Both the position numbers and the translations under genes were made by a program. The notes under the pieces were generated by a model. The model was not told the DNA's origin. It worked only from the letters and a program-made list of their open reading frames with translations, and did not search any database. 56,713 bases of DNA. It comes from Seison nebaliae (Eukaryota > Rotifera > Pararotatoria > Seisonacea > Seisonidae). The DNA is taken from NCBI GenBank assembly GCA_023231475.1, contig JALJEE010002595.1, positions 1 through 56,713 on the forward strand, in the 5' to 3' direction. Below, one piece after another: positions 1-10,858 of the stretch. The stretch's first letter is position 1. Each line of letters opens with the position of its first letter.

Positions 1-25
1 ATTATATTATTCATATTTATTATTT

Positions 26-43
26 ACCATACATATGTATGGT
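26..43. repeat. 18-bp perfect palindrome
   Basis: The bases accatacat are followed immediately by their reverse complement atgtatggt. It could form a small cruciform or be a dimer-binding site, but it may also be chance in AT-rich sequence. Confidence 0.6.
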
Positions 44-90
44 CGTCTATTTATTTCTCTCAGTACGCACAAATGTCCAAAGCTGTCCAA

Positions 91-114
91 CTGTTTATAC
101 TTAAGTATAAACAG
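91..114. repeat. 24-bp perfect palindrome
   Basis: The 12-base arm ctgtttatactt is followed with no spacer by its exact reverse complement. Short flanks (gtcc on the left, gac on the right) extend the pairing after a two-base bulge. It lies 417 bp upstream of the MOXD1-like start codon. No function can be assigned. Confidence 0.7.
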
Positions 115-530
115 GACAAATATTAGGAAAAAATTTATAAATAGGTGTATTAATACAATGGTCATAATACTAATTAGTATGTTTGGTTCTTTCATCGGTC
201 ATTAGCTGTTTAAAGAACATTATAAAAACATTTATTTACTAACGTTGAACGTCACCTTCTTTACGCATTATAAACGTTAAAAAAACATTCAAATGCTAAC
301 AGGGACATTAACCATGGTTATCACCAGGGACGATGCATCGTACTTTTTTTTAATACAAATGATTTTTCTATAGAATATTAAACTAATATATAATTTTAAT
401 GTTATTCTGTTTATTATTGACTATATATTGTATATAAATGACGTTCAAATTTAGCCAACTTGCTTAATAAAATACTTACAAATTATTCTAAGAAACAAAA
501 TTTTGAAATTTTGAAATTGTCTATCAATAA

Positions 531-2950
531 ATGAGGTTTATATATCAAGTTTTGTTAATAGTTCATCTGTGGAACAGTCGGTGTGAAGCATATATAAAAC
601 CCTTACGATCTTTAAGTCAGGAAGAGGAATTAGTGAAAAATGTGTTCAAGATTTCGTGGACAAGTTCTTATAAGAAATTGTTATTCGAATTACAAATAGA
701 TAGCAAATATAAATGGTTTGGTTTCGGCTTATCGCCCAACGGAGGAATGAAAGGTGCTGATATATTTATAGTCGAAACGATTGATAATAAATTGATTGGG
801 AAAGTTAAATTTCTCATTTTTCGGTAAATTTTATAAACTAACAATATAGGATTATTATTCTTCAGGAACTACGAGACCGGTTGAAGATGATGTACAAAGT
901 TTTAATGTAATTTCATCGGATAATAGAGACGGTTTTCAACGTGTTCTTGTGGAAAGAGATCGAATTACTTGCGATGTCAATGAAGATTTAGCAGTAACGG
1001 TAATACCTTTTTCAAATTTCAAATATATCGAGAATTAAATACTTGATAGATCGGTCGAATAAAATGTATTTATGCGTATGGAACTACGAATACTATGAAG
1101 TACCATTCAGATAATGAAGGAACGGTCGGTCTTCCTTTATTCAATCCAAAATTTCCAAGATCTAGTGCACTGCCAAACCATTTGTTAAAAGTTAATTATG
1201 CAAAACCACAGGTTAATATTACATATTATTAATACATAATGGTAGTATCTGACTAATCTTTTAATCAGTATAAAATTCCCAATGTAGATACGACTTACCA
1301 TTGTTCATTATTCAAAGCCAATATGACAACAACCAAAGATTTTGTGTATATATATCGTACCGAAGCCATTATACCAGAGGACACAAAAGAATTTGTTCAC
1401 CATTTTCTACTTTATTTTTGTCCACCAGACGTAACCGATAAAGTAGTAGGAGACTTAGAAACTACGAATACTCCTTGTTTTGATTCAAAGTTTCAACTTA
1501 CCTATTCGACTTGTGCGACCAACATAATTGGGGGATGGGCAGTAGGTGGTGAACTAGTTATTGATTATTATTGATCAATTATTATATCTGAAATGAATGA
1601 TTTAGATTTTTGATTTTCCACCAGAAGCAGCCTATAAGTTTAATACAGAATTCAAATACTTCTTACTCGAAACTCATTATGACAATCCTGGGTTGAAATC
1701 GGGTTAGTGTCGAACAAAAAACATCTATTCATTTACTATTCCGACAAACAGGTAAAATTGATACTTCTGGAATGGCTCTTTACTATAGTGAAACTCCAAG
1801 AAAGTATTCCGCTGGTACCTTGTATTTAGGGGCTCGTGTACCAGGAAATATATTAATTCCTCCTAAGGTGCAAAAATCGAATATGATGTTCCCATGTCCT
1901 AGTGAATGCACCAGGTAAAATTTTTCATAGTATCACGTATTGTTGGAAATCTTTCTTTAGCAACTATGTAGATAAAGAAGGCATCAACGTTTTTACAGCA
2001 TTTTTACACAGTCATTTAACTGGGGTTGCAATTAAGACAAGTATCATTAGGAATAAAACTGAAATTGATTTTCTTGGACGGGCGGATTCTTATGATTTTG
2101 ATTATCAGGATTTTATCAAACTGCAGAAACCGGTTAAAGTTTTACCCGGAGATGAATTAAGGACGGAATGTTTATACTCAACAATCGATCGAAAGCAATT
2201 GACTAAAGTTAACATCTAGAAATTTAATATATATTCTATTGAGATTGATAATATTCCAACTTGACAGGGAGGATTATCAACACATGAGGAAATGTGCATA
2301 AATATACTTTATTACTATCCGGCAGATGAATTTTCTTTAAGAACTTGCTTATCGGAGTACAGTAGAGAACCATTTGTAAAATTTGGGGCAGAAATGATAA
2401 AGTTTTGATTTTCAGCTTTATTTCACCCGAAAATAATAGATAAATGATAGGAAAAAAATATTTCCGGAAAATTTTAATATGAAAAACTGTTTGGAAAATT
2501 TGGACCAAGACGAATGTATAAGTGAAAGTTGGGACCACGACGAAATTAGAACTATGTTAGAAGAAATTTATAAGAACAATACGGAATATTCATTCTTGTG
2601 TACGGTTAGTAAATACATTACTTAATATTTTATGGATTTTTATAAATATTATGTAACTTACATAATACATAATGTATGTATGTAGTTATAAGCAACCATA
2701 TATTTGTAAGCGGACAATTGCTCTTATATATTTATCTCATATAATTATTTTAATTTGTGGAATTATAATCGTCAAGACTGAAAGAAATTTTACTTACAAA
2801 CCGTCCATTGTCTCGCCAAGGCTAGAAAAAAGGTTAATGGAGAATCCCAATGAATGTATTCTATCAAATACTATGATGATTTATTCACATTGGGGAATAA
2901 CACAATTTGGTTTCCTATTATGTTTTCTGATTAATACATGGTTGAACTGA
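531..2950 (+). CDS. MOXD1: DBH-like copper monooxygenase (MOXD1 family), 10 exons
   Basis: Copper type II, ascorbate-dependent monooxygenase of the DBH/MOXD1 group, which hydroxylates small substrates in the secretory pathway; the natural substrate of MOXD1 proteins is unsettled. Exons read by hand: 531-803, 850-999, 1050-1211, 1269-1556, 1606-1702, 1752-1914, 1961-2207, 2268-2375, 2440-2604, 2777-2950. They give 608 aa, close to human MOXD1 (613). A signal peptide (MRFIYQVLLIVHLW) is followed by a DOMON domain (WFGFGLSPNGGMKGAD). The first copper domain has EFVHHFLL and ETHYDNPG; the second has HSHL (about residue 394) and GGLSTHEEMC (about 461-470), which carry the known copper-binding His and Met positions. 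The C terminus is hydrophobic, a possible membrane tail. The last intron is 172 bp; the others are 46-64. All ligand motifs are present, so the enzyme is predicted active. Confidence 0.93.
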
Positions 2951-3281
2951 AACCTAAATTAAGAAATGATTAAATTGAGCTGGATAATTTTTACATAACC
3001 ATCTTATATAAATGCATCTCTTATATTAAATTATATTATAAAAAACCTCGAATGCAAATATTCGGAAATTTTGGTCCGTAATCTTTTGTTGATATGGTCC
3101 CATTATGATATGATTTCAATACTTCTAATTTTATTTATTTGATAACTTCGTTCGTAAAAAAAAGTTTCATTCCGAAACTTGACTAACACGAGGCGAGGGA
3201 TTCAAAGAGAACTTTGAATGCGAGGAAACTACAAAAAAAATTAAAAGTGGATTTCTGTAAGGCATTATTTTAGGAAATATA

Positions 3282-3539
3282 TTAACCAGTCGGATTTTGC
3301 GTGCGATGAATTGTAGTGTGAAATTGATTTTTCATAGCTAGTGTGAAATCGTAACATGGTTGTAAAACCATCTTCACATATTTTGAATGATTCCAGGATG
3401 GACCTGATTCAAATATAATGTCAATTTTTTCTTCGTGTTTTAACAAGAAATGGATCATCAAAAACGTTGAGTTCCATCTGGTTACGATATCATTCTGAAC
3501 CACTAATCCTGATTTTATTGCCCAATTTTTGTATTTCAT
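3282..3539 (-). mobile_element. hAT-family transposase fragment (relic)
   Basis: The minus-strand frame contains NDIVTRWNSTFLMIHFLL, which matches the well-known D-x-x-TRWNST-x-x-M signature in the catalytic region of hAT (BED/hAT C-terminal) transposases, and is followed by a typical downstream segment (MVLQPCYDFTLAM). Only about 85 codons remain. No terminal inverted repeats or 8-bp target duplications could be identified by eye, so this is an old truncated copy rather than a mobile element. Confidence 0.6.
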
Positions 3540-4080
3540 ATAATTTGTTTGAATTTTTCGAGAACTTTCTTATGATTGCTACCATTCCTTTCCATTCGGT
3601 TATTTTTTGATCAAACTAACTTTGCTAACAATAAATTGGTTGGAGCAATATGAGACACTCATTTTTCAAATGAGAAAAATCAAAAATTTTATAAATTTCA
3701 ACATTTATTTTATTTATATATACAAGTTGGGTATATACAGTATTTATATATAAACTATAGTTCCAAATTTCCTTTATCATATTGATCCACTAAGCTCAAA
3801 CCGCAAATCTGGTTTTTTTTAAGTAATTGTTAGCACATCCGTTATGTGCTATTATAGTCAGGCTATTTGACGAAGTTATGAATCGAACTATGTAAGAATC
3901 ACCCCGGAATAAATGAAATATGAAATCTCCGAAAAACAACTTTAAAACACGTTAAAATTAACATTCCGGAATTTTTTTAAAGGCCATAAATTCCGAAGAT
4001 AACATATCTATTTAAATAACCATTTTCGGTTGTAACTATTGGATTATTGAGTAGAGCTAAAACATTGATCGATGTGGATA

Positions 4081-4840
4081 AAGAACAAATTGTGGTTGCT
4101 GATAGTCTTCACCAAACGGACAATTTAATGTCCGACAATGTCCTATTTTTTAACATTGTCCAGACAATTTTGTTTAGACAATATCAGCAACTTGCTGATG
4201 AGGAAAAAATCCGCTAGTTACATTTCGCAGTACAAGATTCCAGGATGGAAAGTCGAAGAATTCGAAGAGCGTCGATTGCAAAATTTACTACTAGACAAAT
4301 TATGAACGATGTGGAGACACGATCCAACTTCAAAGAGTTCAACAGGTAATTCAAAAATGCGAGCATTTAACATGAAGAAAAAAGTGAGCTAACATCTTGA
4401 ACTACGATTAACATTCGGTCGGAAATATGTGGATTTGAGTTGAAAATGACAAACTGTGATATTCTCGGACCGGAAGAAGTTCAGTTTGGACGGTTGAAGG
4501 ATGAAAAAATCAATTCAACCCGTCAAAGTGATCGCTAATCGTTTGGGATGCGTTTTCGTTCTTTGGGAACTTGATAATATTAAAAGGAAAGCAACATTAT
4601 CTCAGAATCTTTTACTATTCGTAAAAACGTTTCCGGTAATGATTGCATTTTCCAACAGGATAATGCATCAATTCGCGAAAATTGTTAAGGAATGGTCAAA
4701 AGAAAATAATAGAGTGACCGAATTGGGAGTGTCCCAGATTTAAACCTAGTAGAGAATCTTTTGGTTATTATTGGCTTGGTCTGTTTATTCTAATTCTCGC
4801 CAAATTGACAACACAAAATTTCTAGTTTTCTATAAGTTTA
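4081..4840 (+). mobile_element. Decayed Tc1/mariner-type transposase
   Basis: Translations in shifting frames show CIFQQDNASI, typical of the second catalytic Asp region of Tc1-like transposases, then SVPDLNLVEN, matching the SPDLNPIENLW block, and finally WLLLAWSVYSNSRQIDN, matching the end of that block. Several in-frame stops (for example after KRK and between the DNAS and PDLN blocks) and at least one frame change show it is dead. Upstream, RIRRASIAKFTTRQI may be remains of the helix-turn-helix region. Terminal inverted repeats were not located. Confidence 0.65.
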
Positions 4841-5457
4841 GCTTATTATAATTCATTATTATTAAATAATACATATTTATTGTAAAATAAACGAAATTGT
4901 CAAGAATATTTCGTATGAAATTAACATAACAATATATAGCAGTTGGTGGTTAAATTGTATAACTGATCACTGGAGGTGAAATCAATTAAGAGGACTGCCG
5001 AATTGGATTATGTTTCACAGGTAAACCGTGTACGTTTCTTATTTTTTCTTTGATAGTATATATAATTATATTTCCCTGCAGTTCATGAGACTTCATCTAT
5101 ATAACTTAAAGTTACATATATAATCAATAACTATGCAACTCGGATTGATGGTGGTATGAGATATGAGAAAAAGATTTGAAAGTTCATAAAATTTAGATGA
5201 GAATTTATCTCGTTTGGAATACAATGCATGTCATCGTATAGAATTACAATAGTTTTTCACATTTGGAACAATTAAAAATTTTTAATTTAGTTTGAAAATA
5301 TGAATATTTTTGTTAACCATTGGCTAACATAATAAAAGAAAATAACTAACCGTAATGATAATTTTTGTCTTTGGAGTTGTAGGTGTATAAATGCATATAA
5401 ATACAATGAATTATTATAATTCAAATAAGGTTCATATGAAAATGTATGTTGTACATG

Positions 5458-5484
5458 TGTGTGTGCGTGTGTGTGTGTGCGTGA
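5458..5484. repeat. GT/CA microsatellite
   Basis: A run of gt dinucleotides interrupted by two gc steps. It generates a spurious Thr/His frame on the minus strand. It is about 0.7 kb upstream of the PAK start codon. Confidence 0.85.
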
Positions 5485-6127
5485 GGTATATATGGTGGAG
5501 TTTGAATAGGATACAGAGAATAATTGGGTAGAAAGGGAAAGTAAGATGAAAAAGATTTGTGAAAAAAGAAAAGAAGTATGTGAAGAGGCGACTACTTATT
5601 GTAGTTAGAATGTAAGGCAGCCTGTTATTGTTAATGTGTGATATGTTGTGAAAGAAGATGATATTAGTGTTATCGAAATAACAACATATGACTTGTAACA
5701 ATGATGGGAGTCTCGTTGTCTATTGTATGTTTCTGATGTGATATTTTGGAATTGTATGAGAATTTGTTAATTTCATCAAACGACTTCTCATCTAATGTTA
5801 GACCAGTAAGATTTCTTTTGATTGATCACGACTGATGATAATCGTTTTGGTGATATGGGAGGGAGGTAAAAAATTGTATCTAGGTCACCCAATCTAGAAG
5901 TGATATGAGAAGAGGAGATGATTAGTATTGTGGTTGTTTGTGTTGTATATTATCGTTTCATTATTGTCACCCAGTTTATTTAAGTTTATTGGATTTCTCT
6001 TGTCTCTCACAAATCAGATGATCTGAGGCGTCTCGATTGTTGATAATTGGAAGACGATCACAATCAGTTTGTAGATAGAGATATTGAATTTGTTGAAGAA
6101 AGACGATTAATTGATATGAATGAATGA

Positions 6128-6155
6128 GAAGAAGAAGAAGAAGAAGAAAAGAAGA
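6128..6155. repeat. GAA trinucleotide run upstream of the PAK start
   Basis: About seven gaa units lie just before the kinase start codon at 6191. A TGA in frame with the kinase at 6125-6127 precedes the run, so no upstream in-frame ATG exists and the run is probably 5' UTR. Confidence 0.8.
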
Positions 6156-6190
6156 ATAGAAAGCATTTATCAAGAAAAAAGTGGGATGGA

Positions 6191-9100
6191 ATGCATCTAA
6201 TTCCATCAAAGTTCCATGAGAAAGAATCAGCAACGGATCTACTCCGAAAAGACGAGTCGAAGAAAGAGAATAGGAAAAAACGGAGTAGACATCAAACTAA
6301 TTCATCATCGTTGAAACGACGACCAGAATCGAAATGCCAAAATTTTGTCGAGGAGCGACAAGGAAAAAGAATTGTAAATGAAAATGAAAGAGATGTAGTG
6401 GCAGATCATCCAGAGATTTCGGGACCAATGAATTTCGAACATCGCATTCATACTCATGTAACAAATGGCGAATTATATGGATTACCATCACAATGGAATT
6501 CATTCATTCCTAATCGATTCTATCCGCCATCACCAGTGTCTGAAATATCGACGTCTATGACAACAACTTGTTCAACAGAACCATTAATGAATGATACTTA
6601 TCTTACTCATTATCATCCTCAAATCGAACAACAACAACAACAACAACAAGAGCTTTATGAAAATAATCAAATTCATCCAACATATCAACATCAATTATAT
6701 AAACAACAACAACAACAGCAATATAAAAATCATCCTCAATATAATTATTATTTACAACAACAACAACAACAACAATCATTAATTGATAATCAAATTAATT
6801 GGAATCCATCATTAATGGATAGGAATGAATTGATTCGATTGAAGACAATTATTAGAGGAAAAGTTGCTCCAATATGGTCGATAGAGAAGAATGATAATGG
6901 CGAACCAAAAATAGTTTACAATACTAAATCATCTCACATTTCTAATCAAAACATGAACGGTACTAGAATGATGAATGATAATTCAAACAATGATGGTGTT
7001 ACGATCACAGTTAAATCGAAGAATGATGAAAAGATTCATGGGAGAAATGTGTATGAACATCTCAATGAAATGGCCAACCATCAGTTCAATCAACATCATT
7101 ATCGTCAGCAACAACCATCAAGAATGTTATATTCTTATGAATTCAACAATGAGAATAGGAACAATAATAACAATAATCATAACCATTTAATAACGATGAA
7201 TGAAGAGAAGAATATCGACGAAACTTCAGAGAAACAGGAGAATCATCATATCGATGAGTGTTATTTAAATATTTCACAGAAGGAGAGACAAAGTAAGAGG
7301 AAAAATAAGAAACAGAAATCACTTCATACAAATCATCATATCTCTTATAATGACAAAAACAAAAATAATTGTCCGATCAATACGAGAAATTCCAGTCAAA
7401 ATAATTTCAATATTGACGGAAAATCGAAGCATAATTCGAATGGAAAGAATATGAATCAATCTGTTCGTATTCGATATGATGAGAATGTGAAGGAGAATAA
7501 TTTACATGCGCCAAACGAAAATGTTTTTCCAGTCCCTAATCAATATGGACAGAACAATCAGATAGATTATTCTGATAATAATAATTATCATCCAATTTAT
7601 CCGCCATCTAATCATTTCCCTCAAAAACATTCCCAACCTCAACACCAACTCCTCAGAAAACAACTGGCATCAAATAATAGTCCTTTCCGTTTAAATGAGA
7701 TGATGGATCAATTTCCTCTGCAATTTCGTCAATTTCAGTCAATTCCAACTACCACTCAACAGACACTTAAAAAGAGTAGTACTAATAATAATCTTGCATG
7801 CAATCGTCAAGATAATCGTTCGCTCAACCAGAATGTTTTAGATAAAACGTATGTGAATAAGAATTTATCTTTTCTTCATAATCTCCCACAACATGTCACA
7901 GAAAGTGAAGGAAATCGAACACATTCACAACAAACTTTCGAACGAAATGGAAAGAATCGATCAACTCGTAAATTATTCGCTTCAGTTACGAATCGATATC
8001 GACAAAAGACTCAAATGCACAACAACAACAACAACAGTCATAATAATAAAGAAATGAATCAACAGAGATATGAGAAAAAGAATAATGATTTATTAAAAGA
8101 AGAAAATGAAATTGATGAAATTGAATTGATGCAAAGGAAGAAATCACCAGAAATCATTCATTCATCATCAATGCATTCTGATATGCCAATCGTTTATTCA
8201 ATTAATGATCAAGATGAGATTATGCATAAATCATGTACCAATTCATATTCGAAAGATAAAATGAATTTATATCATCCAAATTCTTCTAAAGTCAATTTCC
8301 CAGACAATAATCATTTGAATAAGAAACAATTGGATAATACTGCTCCAACTAAACCTTCGAGACATCACCATCCTTCCCATCACATAATCTCAACTAATAA
8401 TCATGTCAACTACACAACATCTCCTTCCGCTTGTTCGATACCATTAAAAACTGCAAACACCACAAAGTCAATTATGAATAGCATCGCCAATGAATTGAAT
8501 AGTCACTCAACAATTGACATGTTGTCGATATCGGATAATCATCATTTCACTTCTTCACCATCAACAGCGATAACTCAACAAGTCATTCCAACGGAAATAA
8601 CACCATCGTCAACATCTACCCAAAACGTCAACTTACAATCACAGAATGTCAATTTGCAATATATTCTCAAAACGTCGATGAGTACTCCTTTCTTGTCAAC
8701 TAAAACGACGTCGAAAAATTCAGGAGCTGCTCGTCTAATTCAGAGGAATCAGCAAAAATTGAATGTTAACAAAGAAATAAAGACACCAAATCATTCTGGA
8801 GGAACATCTCGTAGATTTGTCAGTCATCATGTGCCGCGATTGAAACCGAAAGAATTCGATCAAGCTGATTTGGTGGCAGCTTCTTCCAAACATCGACAAC
8901 TTAAACCGTCCACTTCCTCCACTTCTCAATTGAAGAGAACGAAGAGCTCCGATCCTTTCAATATTCAGACGAAATCGTCAATCGTCGATAACATCGAATT
9001 GCCTTTTATTCCCATTCAAATGACTAGACAATTAAATTACAAAGAAGTTAATTTGATTTATTTATTTGAAATTTTAACAATTTTTAATTACTTAAATTCT

Positions 9101-10371
9101 TCAAGTTTCGTATGATAATGGAACGAATAGTTGATAATGATGAAGATCCGACGACATTTCTTAAAGATATCAAAGTGATTGGTGAAGGTTCTACCGGAAT
9201 TGTTTGGCTTATGAAAAATTTGCGAAAATTTTCATCGGACGATCCGAATGTCACTCCGGAATTGATCGCGGTGAAGAAAATGAATTTGAAGACTCAACAA
9301 CGTAAAGAATTGTTGTTTAATGAAGTGTTGATTATGAGAGAATATCATCATGAGAATATTGTGAAGATGTTCGATACATATCTCCTTCATGAACAGCTCT
9401 GGGTATCAATGGAATTGTTGGATAGTGGTGCACTTACTAATATAGTAACTCAAATTCGGTTAATCATTTTTTTTTATGATAAATAATAATTTCTTTATTT
9501 CTTTAATAGAATGACTGAGAAGGAGATCAGTGACATTTGTTATGATGTACTTAATGCATTGACGTATCTGCATGCAAACGGAGTAATACATCGTGACATT
9601 AAGACTGATTCGATTCTTTTATCAAATAATGGTTCCATAAAATTGAGTGATTTCGGTTTCTGTGCTCAAGTCACCAAAGTTGCCAATAGACGTCGAAGTT
9701 TAGTTGGTACTCCTTATTGGATGGCACCAGAAGTAATTCAGCGTCAATGGTATGGTGTAGAAATTGATATTTGGTCATTGGGAATAATGATCATTGAAAT
9801 GGTGGATGGTGAACCACCTCTGTTTAGTGAAGCACCGATGAAAGCAATGCAATTGATTGTTCATTCCAATTATGAAATGATCCAATCAAGTCATCTTCCA
9901 AAATTCCATGAAATGCGTGTTCAATCCAGTGGACAATCAACTGGTGGAAATGATTTATTCATAGATAAAATATTCAAAGAATTTTTAGGAAAAATGATTC
10001 AACGAGATCCGAAAGAACGATCAACTGCGTCGAAATTGTTGGACGATGAATTTTTAAAGAGAAATTTTTCGTCGATAAAAAATTCATTTGGTGGAAATGA
10101 AAGTATAAAAGATTTATTGAATTTTAATAAGTGTCAATCGCAATTGAATGAATATGATTCATCAGTCATCGATTACAATCAAACATCGATTTCTAATATG
10201 CAGATTCCTACTCTGACGTCATCATCCAGGTCGTCTTCCATTAACTATTCAACATTAGCCACATCGATAAAGAAGAAGGAAATACCATCAAATCCAGATG
10301 AAAATGGTATTCGACCGAAACGTATTGCATTCGACGAATATCTTCAAATGACTAAAAATAAGAAAAATTAA
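6191..10371 (+). CDS. mbt: Group II p21-activated kinase (mbt/PAK4-like) with giant low-complexity linker
   Basis: Ser/Thr kinase that acts downstream of Cdc42/Rac on the cytoskeleton and cell adhesion. Exons 6191-9046, 9106-9458 and 9510-10371 give 1356 aa, more than twice Drosophila mbt. The CRIB motif ISGPMNFEHRIHTHV and the following GLPSQW lie at about residues 76-103, after an unusual 75-residue basic N terminus. A linker of about 850 residues rich in Asn, Gln, His and Ser follows, with three CAA-coded Gln runs. The kinase starts at about 953: GEGSTGIV loop, AVKKMNL lysine, IHRDIKTDS, DFGFCAQ, and an activation loop RRRSLVGTPYWMAPE with the Ser typical of group II PAKs. All catalytic residues are present. 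A Ser/Gly-rich insert (about QSSGQSTGG) lies in the C lobe, and about 100 extra residues follow the kinase. The start is the first ATG after an in-frame stop. Confidence 0.93.
6626..6775 (+). repeat. Three CAA (poly-Gln) tracts inside the PAK coding exon
   Basis: CAA runs at about 6626-6649, 6701-6722 and 6754-6775 encode Gln stretches of roughly 6-8 residues, separated by His/Asn/Tyr-rich sequence. They are part of the linker between the CRIB and kinase domains and are likely length-polymorphic. Confidence 0.8.
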
Positions 10372-10858
10372 TTTGTTAATTTGTAGAAAGTTTGAAAAGG
10401 AATCTCATTTTGTGATTTATATTCTTCATAATAAGTATTGTTGATAAATGTAGAACCATTTATGAAAGTTTCATTCCAATATCCTCATGTTTCTTGCAAA
10501 GATGTTTTATTTCATTTCGAAGAACACCATTTTCTTTTTCAAATATTTTTTCAATTTTTTCTTTCATATCCGATAGCGTATCTCACAAATGAACAACAAT
10601 CTCACTATTGTTTCTTTTTTATTCAATTTCATTCCGTTTGTTTCAGAAGAATTATTTCATTTTACAAAATCTTCATAAATCCCTCATCATTGAGATATGC
10701 GTCAACTTGATAATTTTTACCTATTCTCTTTTAACGTCAACGATTCATATTTTGGATCAATGATATTCTTGTTAATTAAATTGAAAAGAATCTTTATTTT
10801 TTATTTCTTTTTTTTTCGAGAAAGATTTTCTTGCCAATTTCATATTGAACTTTCTTGG
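10372..10858. other. T-rich intergenic spacer
   Basis: A spacer of 487 bp between the PAK stop and the next start. Open frames here are Phe/Ile/Tyr-rich products of T-runs and I see no gene in them. A pyrimidine tract ending in cgag at 10801-10820, followed 38 bp later by the next start codon, resembles a splice acceptor. Confidence 0.55.

Larger units (their letters stand above)
1..530. other. Gene-free left edge with two palindromes
   Basis: No convincing coding sequence is present; the 62-codon open frame on the minus strand looks like AT-rich noise. The stretch holds two perfect palindromes, an 18-bp one at 26-43 (centre acatatgt) and a 24-bp one at 91-114 (arm ctgtttatactt followed by its reverse complement). 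It leads directly into the start codon of the MOXD1-like gene at 531, so part of it may be promoter and 5' UTR. No TATA box can be assigned with confidence in such AT-rich DNA. Confidence 0.5.
2951..6190. other. 3.2-kb intergenic region with transposon relics and simple repeats
   Basis: No host gene is recognised between MOXD1 and the PAK gene. The region holds a fragment of hAT transposase (minus strand, about 3282-3539), a decayed Tc1/mariner transposase (plus strand, about 4081-4840), a GT/CA microsatellite near 5458-5484 and a GAA run near 6128-6150. Open frames elsewhere, such as a Thr/His-rich minus-strand frame over the GT repeat, are products of repeat sequence. The last few hundred bases probably include the PAK promoter and 5' UTR. 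Confidence 0.6.

Noticed and set aside
5432-5701. 89-codon minus-strand frame with a Thr/His run
   Set aside because: It is created by the GT/CA microsatellite and AT-rich flanks; no domain or start context.
6591-7190. Asn/Ile-rich plus-strand frames inside the PAK exon
   Set aside because: They are out-of-frame readings of CAA/AAT repeats within the PAK linker, whose own frame is continuous.
10697-10858. 54 extra codons upstream of the zinc-finger/WD40-like protein
   Set aside because: They are Phe/Ile-rich translation of T-runs before a better-placed Met at 10859; treated as 5' UTR.
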